In this document: positions 13,236 to 25,882 of the stretch, piece after piece | Numbering within the stretch: position 1 is the stretch's first letter | Layout: each line of letters starts with the position of its first letter | Source of the DNA: Cristatella mucedo | Taxonomy: Eukaryota; Bryozoa; Phylactolaemata; Cristatellidae | Length of the DNA stretch: 64,000 nt | Reading direction: 5' to 3' | Assembly: GCA_009760855.2 (NCBI GenBank) | Contig: WPIO01000206.1 | Span: 1 to 64,000 of the forward strand | Made by a program: the position numbers and the translations under genes | Notes under the pieces: generated by a model | Database searches by the model: none | What the model saw: the letters and a program-made list of their open reading frames with translations, nothing else | Told to the model about the DNA's origin: nothing

Positions 13236-15044
13236 ATCTTGATGAACTCAGCACCCACAAGCTGAAAAAGAGATTGTGGAGATTTGGAGGGTGGACCTCA
13301 GATGCGTCACTCACCGACTACACAAATCTGCGAGTCTCTTTAGTGCTAGCAGGTGACCAAAATTTAGTCAAGCAGTGGCAGTCAAACCATGCTTGCAAAA
13401 AGTGAGCAACAAAATCAGTAATAGCTTGAGTTTTTTTTTAGTTGTATCTAGGCAGGAAATTATGCATTTAAATTTCCTACATTCATATCTACACTGCAAG
13501 TAGTTTGTTGGCTAGCCTTTATATTCACCTCCTGCTCAATCAGGATATGGCGAGTTGCCGGTTATAAGTGAATGGCAATGGGGAATTCTAGAAATTTAGC
13601 AGCCTAACACTGCCTAATTTCTCTTTGGGAGTTGTGCATAGGCTTAAGTTAACACGATTAGTATTAATATCGTCACACATGCATGCAAAGTCGATTTAAT
13701 ATCTCGGTCGAATAATAAGGAAAAATTCGAATAATTAATAATTTAATTATTTTTATAATAATTATTATAATATTAATTAATAATAAGAGCAATTAATTGA
13801 CTTTTGGCCAGCTGCCAGGTCAATCGGAAAATGGAAAGGACATCAGTTGGCAGGCTGTGCTGGCAATGCAATGCAAGTATAATCTTAGAAGGTCTTAGCT
13901 TTAATCTGGGTCACTGCTGGTCTGCGAGGCATTCGTTCACTTTTTTTTACTGAAGCCCTTATTGTGATGCACTTTACGATCAATAGTAATGCATTTATCA
14001 CATCGTTCGAAACACTTCAGTAACGCGACGGAACAGGAATCTCTTACAATGGCAAGAGAAACTCCTGACTGTAGAGGAGTCGTTATGAATATGAAATGAC
14101 TTCTTATGTTGCTAAATCAGTAATCGTGCTCACTTTAGAGCGTTCTATCAGCATCGTAGCTTTGGCAGGTTCTTTATGCTATTGCTATCGTGATTTCTAG
14201 TTCAGCTTTCTGTGCATTTGTGTAAGGTTACTTTTGAATGAAATTACGTCATAATAATAACTTCAATTGTGGCAGCAGTCTGGAATTGGTACTTTTACTA
14301 TAGAAGATGCCAAGATGGATACGCTGAGAGAAATCGCCCATCAAAAGGCCACAGCTGGAACTCAATGCGATTATGTATGGAAATCTCCATTTAGTGGCCG
14401 GAATGTAGCAGCTGACAAATTCAGGCAACTGCATTTTCATGGCTGCTGTTAACATACATATGTCTCCTACTTTCAATGTCACTGAGTTTGTGTAAAAATA
14501 ATTGTGATGTGCATGAAAACCAATTATAGACACTGTAGACGAAATTAATCTTATATTTTTCTCCGCTGCAACTAACTTGCGAATTTTGGAGGAATCAAAA
14601 TAGACGATGAAAAAATCTTACTGCTGCAACGTGTGTGTGGGCAGCTCCAAGTGATAAGCTGCACATTTTCTATGAAGTGGAGGTTCTAACTCAGGCTTTG
14701 GAGGTTGTTCTAACGTAATTTCTGATGACACTTGCAGTTACAATCGACCTTGTTCTGCTGAGCTCGACGAGTTCAATGCACCCGCACAGAATTAAAAGCC
14801 GTCAGGAGATGAAAATCTCGTCACCGAAGTATATTTGCTGCCGCCATCACACTGAGCTCAACATTGGTGAAACTTGCTTCTGATTGAGTTTTGACACCTT
14901 CGCTGCACTAATAACAGTAACAAATTTGTATATCTCTCTCTCAGGTAACTGATTATATGTAAAAGCGCTTTAAACATGCTGCTTACAAGGCACAACCAAA
15001 TGATTTGGGTAAAAATTGCAAGCAGCAATCGTAGAGGGAGCAAT
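13236..15044. other. No recognisable gene; AT-rich patch
   Basis: No supported gene. An AT-rich stretch with self-complementary TTAATT/AATTAA blocks lies at about 13,720-13,800. Confidence 0.45.
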
Positions 15045-15047
15045 TAT

Positions 15048-15205
15048 AAAAATAAATATAACATATTTCATTTGTATAGCGCCCCAATAGAACTAAATCT
15101 GTATTCAGGTGCTTCACAAATCCCTCAGGGCTCGAGCCAACGACCTCAGCCAGACCCTAGTTGGGGCGAGCACCTTAACCGCTGGACCAACCCAGCTCGG
15201 CGAGT
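15048..15205 (-). repeat. SINE-1, tRNA-derived
   Basis: Read on the minus strand, the element opens with a tRNA-like head. An A-box-like 'ggtccagcggttaagg' is followed by a B-box-like 'ggctcgagccc'. It then runs into a tail 'tgaagcacctgaatacag' that ends with GGGGCGCTATA and an A/T-rich end. The tail resembles the LINE-A 3' end. Three further copies lie at 55,271, 56,182 and 58,862. Confidence 0.82.
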
Positions 15206-15234
15206 ACATGCACAAGCAAAAGAAATGACAAATA

Positions 15235-15475
15235 ATCTCCAAATGGTGTAATAAACGGGTGTATTGTAAGCTTCTTTTTAAATGTGTAAAATATGTTCAT
15301 GTCAGGGTACGCTGAGACGTGCGTCGCTAATGAGTTGTTGGCTTTGGGAGCATGGAATCATAAGGTGTGGTCTCTGAAAGGTTTAATTTTCGTAAGAGGA
15401 ATAACTAAACGATTTGAGTCAGAAGAAGGGGTGGTACGAGTCTTCGACTGGTGAGTCCACAAATATTTTGTAGGA
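15235..15475 (-). mobile_element. LINE-A fragment
   Basis: Minus-strand piece of the LINE-A ORF end, recognisable from 'ttctttttaaatgt', 'ggctttgggagcat' and 'ggtggtacga' blocks shared with the copies at 25.4 and 42.3 kb. The 3' tail is missing. Confidence 0.7.
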
Positions 15476-16940
15476 GCTAAATTCAGTCTTTGCTAGAATA
15501 TTTTCACTCTGACAGCATCCATATCAAGTTTTTTTTTTTTTTCGCGATTCCATGTGATTTTGGATGAAGAGGATGGCACAAGCTGTTGATTGGACAAGAT
15601 CAGCATTTGATCAGATGAGCAGGATTCGTTAATAATCGGGATGAATATTTAATTGAATAAGCGACCCTTGTTGTGAGTGGGTTCATGCACCTAAGCCACA
15701 AGAGAGAAAGAGTCAGTGCACGAAATTCAGCACTTAAAGTGTCAGTTAGTTAGTTCATCAAAATGATGTCAAAATCACGCACAATCACTCATAATAGTGC
15801 ATTCAATATTTCCAGTTGTAGCCACCTGATGGCACGGCATCTTTAAGGCCAAGTCTAGCTTCTGCTACAGCTTCTGCGATTAAGATTCGGATTCTCTCAT
15901 TAACCGATAAAGAGTGCAGGCCACCAACTCAAACGGTACTAGTTTTGTGAAATTCTAAATGCCTCGCGTACGAGAATGTGGAACTTTACGGCTGTTGTGG
16001 AAATACAAGTGGCTCTTCTGCAATTTTTACCTTTAATTGTACATAAACCTACCGGATATATGGTGTTCAGTTTTGATTTTGGATTTAATGGTGATTAGAA
16101 TGCACATTATCTCTCGTCGTGCAGGTCCAAAAGTAGAGTTCTGGCCTAAATAAATGTCCGGACCGCTAAGCAACATATAAAAAAACATGGGGCCAAATGG
16201 GGTGTGTCCAACACAAACTGTACAGTTTGCACGAGTTTGCAGCCGCACTTCAGGCTCCATGCTAATCCATAGTCATTCATGAAATTGAATAATTTGCATT
16301 CGTCGTTTGCTGCTTTTCTCTCATATATTTAAAAAAAATGAAGCTGGCTGTTGACACTCAGTTCGATGTCAGTTCGATGCTGGTATTTTTGAATCTGCTC
16401 TCTCTGATCGATGCCAGGTAATTATGCCCAAAGATGAGTTCAGCTTTGGTTCAGAAAGGGTTGAGACTCAATGTTATTTAGTCGAGAGCGCTATCGTAGC
16501 CTAGTGTATAAAGTCCTAAGCCAAGGTGCATTTGCTGCAGAAGTATAAGAGGCATGTCTCAGACGGACCATCTGACATGGTAATTTAAATAATAGTTGAC
16601 GTTCATCTACTTCTCACCAGCTATAATAGAAGGGAACCTTATACATCCTTCTGCGTCTCGTGCAATTACCAAAGGTAATTTGTCCCTTTCGTTTTACTGA
16701 TCTTCATTGATAGTGCCGTGTGTGTTGTAAGTACATCAGTCAGAACCAGTCTCCTTTTCGACTACTTCATTTCATCCACACTGCCATTATTATTTTTCTC
16801 CTTGTTCTAGAATTTTCTCTGCTGCATGTATTTGCATTAAGGCCATTTCGTAATATGATTAACTTTACATTTTCATATAACCCTGTGTGATATGGACCAC
16901 GTTCTGGACATTTAGCATCGGCTGTACAGGAAGCATGATC
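15476..16940. other. No recognisable gene or repeat
   Basis: Nothing supported on either strand. A poly-T run lies at about 15,530-15,542. Confidence 0.4.
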
Positions 16941-16944
16941 ATAT

Positions 16945-17035
16945 TGTTGGTGTTATGTATCTCCATCCGTAACTCCGCAAATCTGCAAATACTATGTAGG
17001 TATTACGCAGAAGAGTTTAGTAAGTTTTCTCTGCC
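16945..17035 (-). mobile_element. LINE-B 3' end fragment
   Basis: It matches the LINE-B terminus ('atgtatctccatccgtaact' and a 'gttttc/gagttt' block), as in the copies at 28.83, 36.8 and 43.6 kb. Only the last 90 bp or so survive. Confidence 0.65.
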
Positions 17036-19045
17036 TTGAATTGCTTTATTGATTCCTGTTCTAACTAAAGCCTTTTAGGAAGAGGCAGGGATATGACCGT
17101 AGGCTAAGGACAGACATATTCTGTTATTTATGCAATACTGCAACAAGTCTATGCATCATAGAAGTAGAACAGTGTAAATACGGTAAAAGGGCTGGTTTTC
17201 ATCGTTGACTGGGAGATCAATTTCAGGATGAGGTCATTTGTTAGCCTCTTTAAATGTAAAAATTGAGGTGAGAACAAATTTAGTGACGTCTGTCATGTTG
17301 GGCTGTAATTGAGGGATATGAATCTGGAGTGGATGTACATATAGAGATGTAGAGATGTATGTAGAGATGATCTGTATAGCTTGAATCTCTGATCATTTCT
17401 GTCTTATTGACAAAGACACTAGCGAAAATATTACGCTAATATTAGATTAGAGAGATCACATCAAAAATCCCAATACAAGGTGCCAATGCTAACCTGGTAG
17501 CGGTTAAGTGGATGGTTGATGGAAGACGTAATAATTTTTCAGAATTGCTTTTACACAAGTCAGATTTGGAATTTTCTGGGATTGATTACATAATCTACAG
17601 TAGTCTGCGTAGTCTGTCAATAAAAACTCTCTTCAGATTTTTTTATGCCGTTTTAAGACAGTGCCATGTATTTCTCATGTTAATATTGTTCGAAGAATAC
17701 CTTAGCCCTCTTGACGAAGAGCCGTCTAGGGTAAGCAGCACCATTAGTGCAATATACCAGTTTTTTAAGCATGTCAGATAGTTTTGTGTTGTATAATTCT
17801 AACAATTAAGGCAGGCTAAATGCGGGATTGAGAAAACTTGGTAAAGGAGGTACAGTCGAGTGGACCACGCCAGTGTCCAAGGTCTTGAGATTTTTCAATT
17901 TTTAGGCGATTTGGAAGGGGGCGGTGGGCACGCACTGACGACAGAACGAGCTCTGCATGTAGTCTGTTACACAGAATTCTCTAAGTATATGTGATGATAG
18001 CGTTTGGTTGCTAGAGAAATTTCGGTAGGAAGTGTCACCCTCGTTGTGAATAGATTTCTCTATTTGAACCACAAGTGAAATTTATTGGTAGTCCACAGCA
18101 GAACTTGATTTTGAAGTGATAAGCATTACACGTCTATAAGCGCTAGATTCATTTTGCACTACAGTGAAACCAATTACGGCTGTACTTCCAAAAAGCTTCA
18201 GTTGTACCAATTTCCTAATGAGATGCTTACGAGAACTTCAATTTTCGGAAGGAAATTCTGCAACGGACACGAAACGTACGTAGCATTTAGTTTCGGGAGA
18301 TGAGAAGTTAACGTCAAATGTACTGCATTGTTAGTTTTACGTAAAGATATAGGCATTCTTAATTGCTTTACTCAGCATCAGCTTCTGCCGGCTGATACTG
18401 AGATTAATCCTGTATACTAAGTATTTTATGTGACTCTGTTGAGAGCTAGTTGTGGGCAAAAGCTTGTCGATAGAAGCAAATTCGTGAAAACGGTTCCATT
18501 CCTGCACTAAGGCAGCACCTAGTGACAGCCAACGACCCAAATGATATTCGGAGTCTGCGATGTTAATTGAACTTGTCAAAGACACTGTGAGTCGATGACA
18601 AACTCAATTTTTTAGGACGGACGTTAGGTTTCCAATTTAGGATAGTGCAATCACCCGTGATTATAGACTATTAGCTTTATAGCTGAATCTCCCTTATTAA
18701 CTGTGAGCTTAGTTGCTGAATTTGAGCAGGGCTGTTTTTTAAATAGCCGCTATTAAAAGCCAAGGCAGCTTGGACTCATGATTTTGCATGAATGAGATTA
18801 TTGCACATCATACGACCTAGTAACCATCGAGGGTACTGAGTAAAATCCCTCTATTGGATTAGTTGTGTTCCTCTAGGTGAATCACCGAGCTGAGCATGTG
18901 CAACGGCAAGCCTGTGAATGATTCTGTGGAAGGTGTAAGTGCTAGCCACTAGCAATGGAGAGCACTCGTTTATTTGCAGCCATTTTACTTTTAGGACCCA
19001 AACTGCAGGCCAAGCGTAGCTTCCCCTAATTGGTCAGCTTGTCAG
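17036..19045. other. No recognisable gene
   Basis: Open frames at 17,512-17,781 (plus) and 18,337-18,585 (minus) have no motif that I recognise. A small tandem 'gtagagat' cluster lies at 17,340-17,370. Confidence 0.4.
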
Positions 19046-19047
19046 TG

Positions 19048-19125
19048 ATAATAATAATAATAATACACTTGATAAAGCGCCCTGCGAGAACTCAATCTCT
19101 TTCTAGGTGCTTTACATTCGCTGAT
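19048..19125 (-). mobile_element. LINE-A 3' tail fragment
   Basis: Only the terminal stem-loop region and the (ATT)n end of LINE-A are present, read on the minus strand: 'ataatacacttgataaagcg' and the paired 'aactcaatctctttctagg'. Confidence 0.85.
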
Positions 19126-20700
19126 GCTGTGGCTCCACCCTGGCAGATCTGCTATCACGCCTTCCCTCCTAATAAGAACAGTAGCGTTTTCAAATATATA
19201 GCTATCGGATTGGCTTTACCATCCTGCCACACCTTGTTGTCATTTGGTGATGAGATGTGTGCATCTCTTCGGCATTACTTTGAAACTAATCCTGTCCTGC
19301 CGTTTTAGGGTTCATTGGATGCAGGAAAGCACCATCAGATTCGCTGCTAGCGACTTGTATATCATCCTCAATCGTTATGCCAAGAATCCTTTGGAAAATT
19401 GGTTGGAAGTTAAGGTTCATGCGGTTGAATCATCAGGCTATTTGGCAGCTGCAAAAGCCAACAAGTTTCATTAAGTCTTGGCTAATGCCTTGCCAGTAGG
19501 CATATGACTATGCTCAGTCCCTTCATTTGGTAGCTGCCTGGTGGCGATCATGGATCCGATCAAACTTAAAGCCTGCAGGCTTTGAGGCATCATACAGTAG
19601 TAAGCTGTTCGAAACAGAAAGATGATTACTTATGGTGAAGTACTTCCAAAGGTTTTCTTTGGTAGGCCCGTGCTCGATTTAGGCTACTTTGACAGCGCAT
19701 ACTCCATGAGCGACTGTAGCTCTCTGTCGTTATTATCGATCGACTCCTGATGCTGTATGCACCCTGCGGCTTCTGCTGTTGTAATTAGCTTAGCGCCCGA
19801 CACTTATGTACATGACTCGCCTGTGGCCATTAGTGAAGGCATTGACTAAGCCCAGCATCACGCCACTAATGCATGTTATATTTCGTTCCGTGTGCTGCGA
19901 TTGATTGAGCTCTCATAAATGCGCCCATAAAGTCAAGTTACGTTTACCACTCACTCTTCGCCCGCTGTCTCGCCCTAAGATTCCACTAGAACAGCCTCTG
20001 CCGGAGCCACCGCTATACAACACTACTTTACTTCGCTCAAGTGAGCTACTGAGTGCTATTTAGCAACGAAGTGTCTACATAGAGCTGAGCGGCTTTGGCA
20101 TTGTCAAATTCGCCCTCAACAACCTAGGCAATGCACACCAGACAGCTCATCAGCTACTAATTGGGTCTTTCCATTTATATACATCGTGCTAGGATTAAAA
20201 TGCATCATTCGCATCAGTAGGCAGTGCAATCTAAGCCAAAACCTTGTCAAGGTCGTTATTCATCAGTAAAGGTATAGGCAGTTTGTATTTATTTCAAAGA
20301 CGAACGAAGGCAAACGACAATGAAGTAAAGGAACTTCTTGCATGCCAACATTGCCATGCAACACTTTAAAGAACGTTTTATTTCGAAGCCTGAAAACGAG
20401 CTGGATGTAAAAGCGAGAGGTTGCACATCTTCCTTTAGCGTTCCGCGGCACTTCATTAGAAACGCTCGTGCACTTCAGCTACTGGAACGGGCACTTGCAA
20501 TAACCACCAAATTATGAGTCGAAAGAGGCACTAAAAGCTACTTCACATTCTCCGAATTAATTTCCCTGCTTAGGCTCTTAGTACCTTTTTAGTCGATTGG
20601 ATGAAGGACGTTTAGTGGTGCTAAGAGGTGGCGAGACGTGGTGCAAACTAGCCAGGGTAGTTAATTATACCAAGGCATCACTTTAGCTCAGCTAATGTTG
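19126..20700. other. No recognisable gene
   Basis: Nothing supported. The 76-codon plus-strand frame at 19,244-19,474 is not a known family to me. Confidence 0.4.
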
Positions 20701-20706
20701 GTCGGA

Positions 20707-20945
20707 TCAGGAAGGGTTAAGGATTGCTTTTACTTTGATGTCTAACGGTCGAATGCCGATGGCATCAATAACATACCCTAAAAACTTCAATTTGGGCTGG
20801 CGGAAAATAAACTTGTCTCTTAAACAATTTTCCCAGCTTCGACATTCCGGAAATGAAGAGACGAAATCAATTATCATCTTTAGCCGCCGTGAAGCCTTAC
20901 AACCAAAATTTGCCCTTATGAGCTGTAGTTTCGTATGAACGTATG
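20707..20945 (-). mobile_element. Ty3/gypsy reverse transcriptase fragment
   Basis: The minus-strand translation contains KFIFRQPKLKFLGYVIDA followed by GIRPLDIKVKAI. This is the C-terminal end of the gypsy-type reverse transcriptase palm, whose usual form is K-C-x-F ... V-x-F-L-G-H-x-I ... G-I-x-P-D-x-x-K-V-x-A-I. The upstream SWENCL may be the remnant of the preceding helix. No LTR, protease, RNase H or integrase is recognisable nearby, so it is an isolated relic. The frame continues rightwards to 21,033 without further motifs. Confidence 0.7.
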
Positions 20946-21049
20946 TATGTAGGGGGCTCCAATACCTGTGTATTATATCATGGCTCGCAGCGTTAAACCG
21001 CACGGCCGTTCTCCCCTCCGTCCTTTTACCCAATGCATCCTTCTCACCC

Positions 21050-21990
21050 GGCAGTGACTCACCCTTGTAAAAGCATTAACACATTCAACCACAAACCCGT
21101 ATATCCTACGAACAAATAAAACCACTAACCCACTATAAGCCATAACATCGCAGTCCTCATAGGCAAAGGTGGTCGAATTTCAATTCAGCATGAGCTTCCA
21201 TGGCCTACCAAGGCGTACTTATCTATAGGCCCTTGACCTCTGACGTCAGCTTCGCAGCCGTCACGTCAAGCCAAAAGTGGTTCCGTAATGATGCGGGCTA
21301 TAACACCGGTTCATAAACCTTAAACTTCACTGGAAGGCAATACTAAGCCATTTCGTGAGACATGTTGATATTGAGGGCAAACGTCACCACTAATACCATC
21401 TAATAAAAAAAAGCCGAAGGCCGCTAGCAGCTAAATATACGTTGTTCATCCGCTAGCAACTAGCAGTTGGTCAACGCATGATTGTTAGGAGCCATGTTAC
21501 GTTCACGTTTTAGACCTCCGGCCGAGCGTGGCCTCTCTTGATTTCTCGCTTACTTTTGGCTCCGCCCAGGTAACTTCTCTATCGCAGTGGTCACGAGCTG
21601 TATTAGTTTTAATATACAGGCTATTGGTTGGGCTTATCATTAATATAGTGTTTTTAAAAGAAAACAGGCAGAATATCGAGAGCTGTGTTCTTAGCATAGG
21701 CTTAATCTAATCATCAATAGTCTTTGCACATTGCATGGATCGAGCAAATCCCCGAGCAAGTGAGGGTCACGTGGTCACCACGGAGCTGCCGTAATGATCG
21801 ACTGCAGCCACCGAGGCTTCGTCAGTCTGGATATTTGTTCACTGTTCTATGAAAAAAGTACCTGCAAAAATACTTTAATTTGTCTAAGAATGCTAAACTA
21901 GGCAACAACATTGATAGTATGACGCAATCCTATGAAAATAGGATTTAATACTTATTTTGAAATATGGTAAAGGATAATTCTTCAATTAAA
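21050..21990. other. No recognisable gene
   Basis: Nothing supported on either strand. It may contain the rest of the degraded gypsy element, but I see no motif that shows it. Confidence 0.35.
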
Positions 21991-21995
21991 AAAAC

Positions 21996-22036
21996 TGTAT
22001 TTCATATTTCATATTTCATATTGTATTTCATATTCT
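21996..22036. repeat. (ATTTCAT)n tandem repeat
   Basis: About five imperfect copies of a 7-bp unit, 'atttcat', lie about 240 bp beyond the P450 stop codon on its 3' side. Confidence 0.8.
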
Positions 22037-22272
22037 ATCTTTTTCGCGACAGAACTGCTCGCGCACCACGATAACCATCAAAGACAGGTATTATGAGCCT
22101 TGTTGCACGCGCAGCCGATATATAGCAAAAGTACATTCACAGCAAGAGTAAAAATCAAAATTCAGTGTGCATGTACAAAGAGCCTAGTGATATGCTACTC
22201 GCCGTGAACCAAATTCCTTTCGGATTCTTCGTTGCAGGTGAGTCAAGAAAATATTAACTGGCTTAGCGTAGA

Positions 22273-22457
22273 TTAATTTTCCGTGCGTCTTTTGAAGACT
22301 ATTGAATAGGGTATTGGCTTGTGAATGGGTCTCAATTTTCCTTCAGCCTTGATTGTACAACCTTGGGGAACCTCAAGGTAAAACTGTTGAAGGACGCTTA
22401 CAAAGAAAAGGAAGACCTCATCTCTAGCCAGGCTTTCTCCAATGCAAGCTCGACGTC
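22273..22457 (-). CDS. Cytochrome P450 exon 5 (heme-binding C-terminus)
   Basis: The last coding exon. Its acceptor is CAG at 22460-22458, and the first two bases complete a glycine codon split by the intron. The frame then reads [17 protein letters not shown], which with the end of exon 4 makes the heme loop FxxGxRxCxG. The cysteine (about residue 446 of the joined protein) is the axial heme ligand. The exon runs 60 residues to a TAA at 22275-22273 without frame damage. The C-terminal half has the [20 protein letters not shown] strand region typical of the CYP2 clan. An intron inside the heme loop is also a CYP2-family trait. Confidence 0.88.
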
Positions 22458-23741
22458 CTGAAAATAGAACAGAAATTCTTTGAAATCGAATTGGTAAACC
22501 AATGGGGTGGCTCTTGAAATGCCACTCCTAGGACATTACATCTAATTGCCGAAACGATCATAGTACGATCACACATGACGGCTACAGACTGATTTGTTTA
22601 CACAACCGCAGATTTCAAAAAAATAATGCCGAATATCATGGGCATATGCAGACAAGCCCTCATTAGCTCATGCGCTGGGCTTGGTACCACCCTCAAGAAA
22701 AAGCAAAAGTCACGTGAAGGCTGAACAAATTGCCGACTGTATTTTAGTATTTTAGCTATTTATTTAGCATTTTAGTAGCGCTTCCATAGCCCTGTGCAAG
22801 ATACAATCTCGCCCTGGACAGAAACGAAATGGGTGACAATTTCGTGTTATATTTGTTTTTTTTTATTGTACACTACCTTGTACGAGAGAGATGCAAGAAG
22901 CTGATGGATTCGAACTTTCGTAAATACAGCTCCGTTGGAGCATCCGCTTGAACCAACTGCACCTGCTTCCCAACAGGTCGTTTTTCCACGAAATCCTCTC
23001 GCTCGGACTTGCTGCTTGGGCAAGCCACTGCTGTCATCGATATGAGTTATTCCCTGGCTGGCCGACAGCCGTTCCGGCTCTAGAAGAATTTTGCCACTCG
23101 TCGGAGGTGTCGTTACCGTTCTCGATTTATCTGCGACCGACTCGGTGGTGGCCGTGCATGGGTTGTGCATGTGGTCAGTGAATGAATTCGTGATTAGTGA
23201 CCTAGTCGTCATTATGGCACGCACGTATTCATTCAATCGCGTTTCCCTTTGCAGGAAATGTAAAGCGCCTAGAAAGAGATTGAGTTCTCTGAGGGCGCTT
23301 TATCAAGTGCATTATTATTATTATTATTAGCATTTTCCAAATATTGCTAGTGAAACAACGTGACAGTAGCACAAACATGAGATACACTGGACGAAGATCA
23401 ATTGCAGTGAACACTTTGCTAAGTGACTTCATTAGATGACCATATCAGTACTAGAACTAAATCAGTCTAGAGGAAACTATATACAACTGTGAGAAACTTA
23501 TTTAAATACAGGCGAATAACTAGAATAGTAGCGAATAATATAGAGTATAACCTGAACGTTGGTGCGAACTATGAATCCACAGAGGTTGCAAGTGTACTAC
23601 CTAGCTGTCTTACGATTTCAATGCTAGTTTCAAAGAATTCTGGAGATTTAATTCAGTTGGCAGTGATCCCCTCAATGACATTGCTAACAATTTCAAAAGA
23701 GCCATTGCTGGGCTCACCCGCTTACAGGCTTGCCAGCTTAC
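22458..23741. other. P450 intron 4
   Basis: An intron of 1,284 bp with donor GTAAGC at 23741 and an acceptor in 'ttctattttcag'. It contains a LINE-A tail (about 23,185-23,330). I see nothing else recognisable in it. Confidence 0.75.
23185..23330 (+). mobile_element. LINE-A 3' tail fragment
   Basis: A well-preserved 3' end: 'gaaatgtaaagcgcctagaa', the paired arm 'gggcgctttatcaagtgc' and (ATT)5. It lies antisense to the host P450 gene in intron 4. Confidence 0.88.
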
Positions 23742-24035
23742 CGATTCCAAAAGGAATAAACTTCTTCGGCTTTACAAACGATCCATCCAGTCCGAGGAAG
23801 CGCGCCGGAATGAATTCCTTTGGATTAGGGTAATTGCTTTCGTTGAGATGTACGTCGGAGATCGAAGAGGTTAGAATGCTGCCCTTAGGAATAAAATATC
23901 CACCAACGACCATATCCCGATCAGAAATGTGCGGGAGTGAGCCAGCTGCTGTGTTGGCAAGGCGAAATATCTCGGTTAGCACGGCTTCGCAATAAGGCAT
24001 ATTGGCTCTGTCCTGGAGTCTTGGAAGACGTGAAC
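23742..24035 (-). CDS. Cytochrome P450 exon 4 (K-helix to heme loop)
   Basis: An exon of 294 bp, with an acceptor in 'ttttcag' and donor G|GTAAGC. Ninety-seven whole codons are open. PRLQDRANMPYCEAV leads into the K-helix motif EIFR (about residues 365-368), whose Glu and Arg form the conserved salt bridge. YFIPKGSIL follows, then PKEFIPARF (PERF-like, about residues 420-423) and KKFIPFGIG, the first half of the heme loop. No frameshift or stop is present. Entry and exit phases match exons 3 and 5. Confidence 0.9.
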
Positions 24036-24269
24036 CTGAAAACATATCGGTTACGACCAGTTTGATATTGGCTAGCTGGGAGTAGGAATTTCAGCTAATG
24101 TCACTGATCGTCGCCAAGGCAGTCGTGGTGATCCAAGTTTAGCTATATCGGTGGTTATTGAATGGTCACCCTGCGTGATCAAAACATTGTCTCTAGCATT
24201 TATCTTAATTAGAGAACCAGCAGGACATCCTCAAAGCAGTTTGAGAGATAAATTTGTCTAGGGTCTTGT

Positions 24270-24445
24270 TATATCTGGCTCACAAGGAAGGTGGATGCTT
24301 TTACGACCTCGGTCCCGAGGTCGTGGGTTCGATTCCTCTGGTTAGCGATTCTTTATCGCCATTGCAAGCGGTGGTTTTAGCCATAAAGGTTCTTCTGTCG
24401 CTATACAAAAAAGGCTGTTTAATCAGCTAGGATTTATGTATATCT
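24270..24445 (+). repeat. SINE-2-like, tRNA-related sequence
   Basis: It has a B-box-like 'gtgggttcgattcctc', then 'gattcttta', and about 80 bp later 'ggctgtttaatcag'. The same order of blocks occurs at 61,225-61,345. A-box and acceptor-stem features are too weak for a tRNA gene. It is probably a second SINE family. Confidence 0.45.
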
Positions 24446-25149
24446 AGCACCAGAGGGTGAGGTCTCGAGATTAGAGAAAAGCGCTGCTTAGCTTTCTTTA
24501 AACTGTGGGCTTTTAGTGTGTACATAATTACCGTTTACGTATTTCTTGCTTACGTATGTCTTGCTATTATTGTTGCGGTGGTGACGTCACGCATTTCGAT
24601 TTTTTGATACGTGTGAATGGTTATTACGTACCGAAGGACAGGCACGTGTGGTGGCTCGCAGTGATACAAGGGGACCCATGCGGCCCCACTAGATCTTTAA
24701 GTTTTAGCAATTTAAATATTAAAATTACCAATAATAAAAACTTCATAAGTAAATTATAAATACTCGTCCTGCACTTTCAGAATTGTTGCGTTAAAGGAAC
24801 TGAAGAAGCGGAAGGCTATCAATTTAAAACAACAACTCGATATTGTTTATGCGTTGAAGACGAGCAAGGGGAATCGGCGCATTGGTTATGTGTAATCCTG
24901 ATCCGTCGATGACTTCCAAAATCAAAAAGAACGAAGAAGCGATTGGAGTGAAAGCACTGGAAAACGGGAATTTGAATCTAGAACGGCAGCCCAATTTGAA
25001 TTACCAGAAGTCAAATTAGCCTAATTCGCTGGGTTTCAATCAATGTGGGCCCAGAATGCTCCGACTAATGAAGCATTAATGATGAAAAAAAAGACCGTCA
25101 ATTGACATTGCTACTGCACCGCGAATTTTCAGACACTTGGATTGTTTCG

Positions 25150-25882
25150 TTACAATAATAATTAGCAAACCCTTGACGAAGTGCCCTCAGAAAACTCAAT
25201 CTTCTTCTAGGCGCTTTACATTTTCCGGAAAGACACACGGTTGACTGGTTAGTGGTATCAATCTTGATAAGCAACATGAGTATCGTAGAGAGGTGATATG
25301 TATAGGGTCAGCATACAAGTGCTGTTGGTGACAGCCTGCAACAGCCCAACTGCAACAGTGTCAGCACGCATAAGTTCTCGAAGTAGGAATCACAGGCACC
25401 CACTAAATGTTGTCATAAATAGACGCGTTTTCAATTTCGTTTTACACGTAATGAAGTCAAGAGATTTCGTGACGGCAGTCGGGAATCAGTTAGAGGCTTT
25501 GGGAGCATACGAAGTAAATGTACGGTCTCCACAGAATTTGAGGTTTGTACGAGGTATAGGTAAGCAGTTAGTTTCCCAAAAATGGGTTGTACGATATTTA
25601 GCCTGGCGGTGGAGTAGACCTGATAGATGGCCTGGAGCCGAAGAATGAAGTGAACTAAAAGTGAGAGACAAAACCTTGAAATCGATTCACTGCTTGACTG
25701 GGTAGCCAGTGCAGGTCGGCGAAACGTGGTGGGATGTGGCAACTGGGACGCTCACTACAGACAAGACTAGCTGTAGAGTTTTGCACCGGCTGCAAGCGCC
25801 TGATTGCACATGCCGGTAGGGCAGCAAGCAGTGTGAGTTACAGAAGTCAAGATGAGATTTTACAAATGCCTAAACCACCTTA
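25150..25882 (-). mobile_element. LINE-A 3' fragment inserted in the Tigger relic
   Basis: Minus-strand LINE-A from its tail (near 25,150-25,220: 'aactcaatcttcttctaggc') to the middle of the ORF's C-terminal part. It separates the HTH half of the Tigger transposase from its catalytic half, so it inserted later than the transposon. It has frameshifts throughout. Confidence 0.85.

Noticed and set aside
17512-17781. An 89-codon plus-strand frame that looks protein-like
   Set aside because: No family recognised, no splice partner visible, and similar lengths occur by chance in this AT-rich region.
22847-23236. A 129-codon minus-strand frame between P450 exons 4 and 5
   Set aside because: No P450 similarity, and exons 4 and 5 join perfectly across it. 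It is intron sequence.
24300-24340. A tRNA gene, suggested by the B-box-like 'gggttcgattcc'
   Set aside because: There is no matching acceptor stem, anticodon arm or terminator. A related sequence at 61.2 kb points to a SINE.
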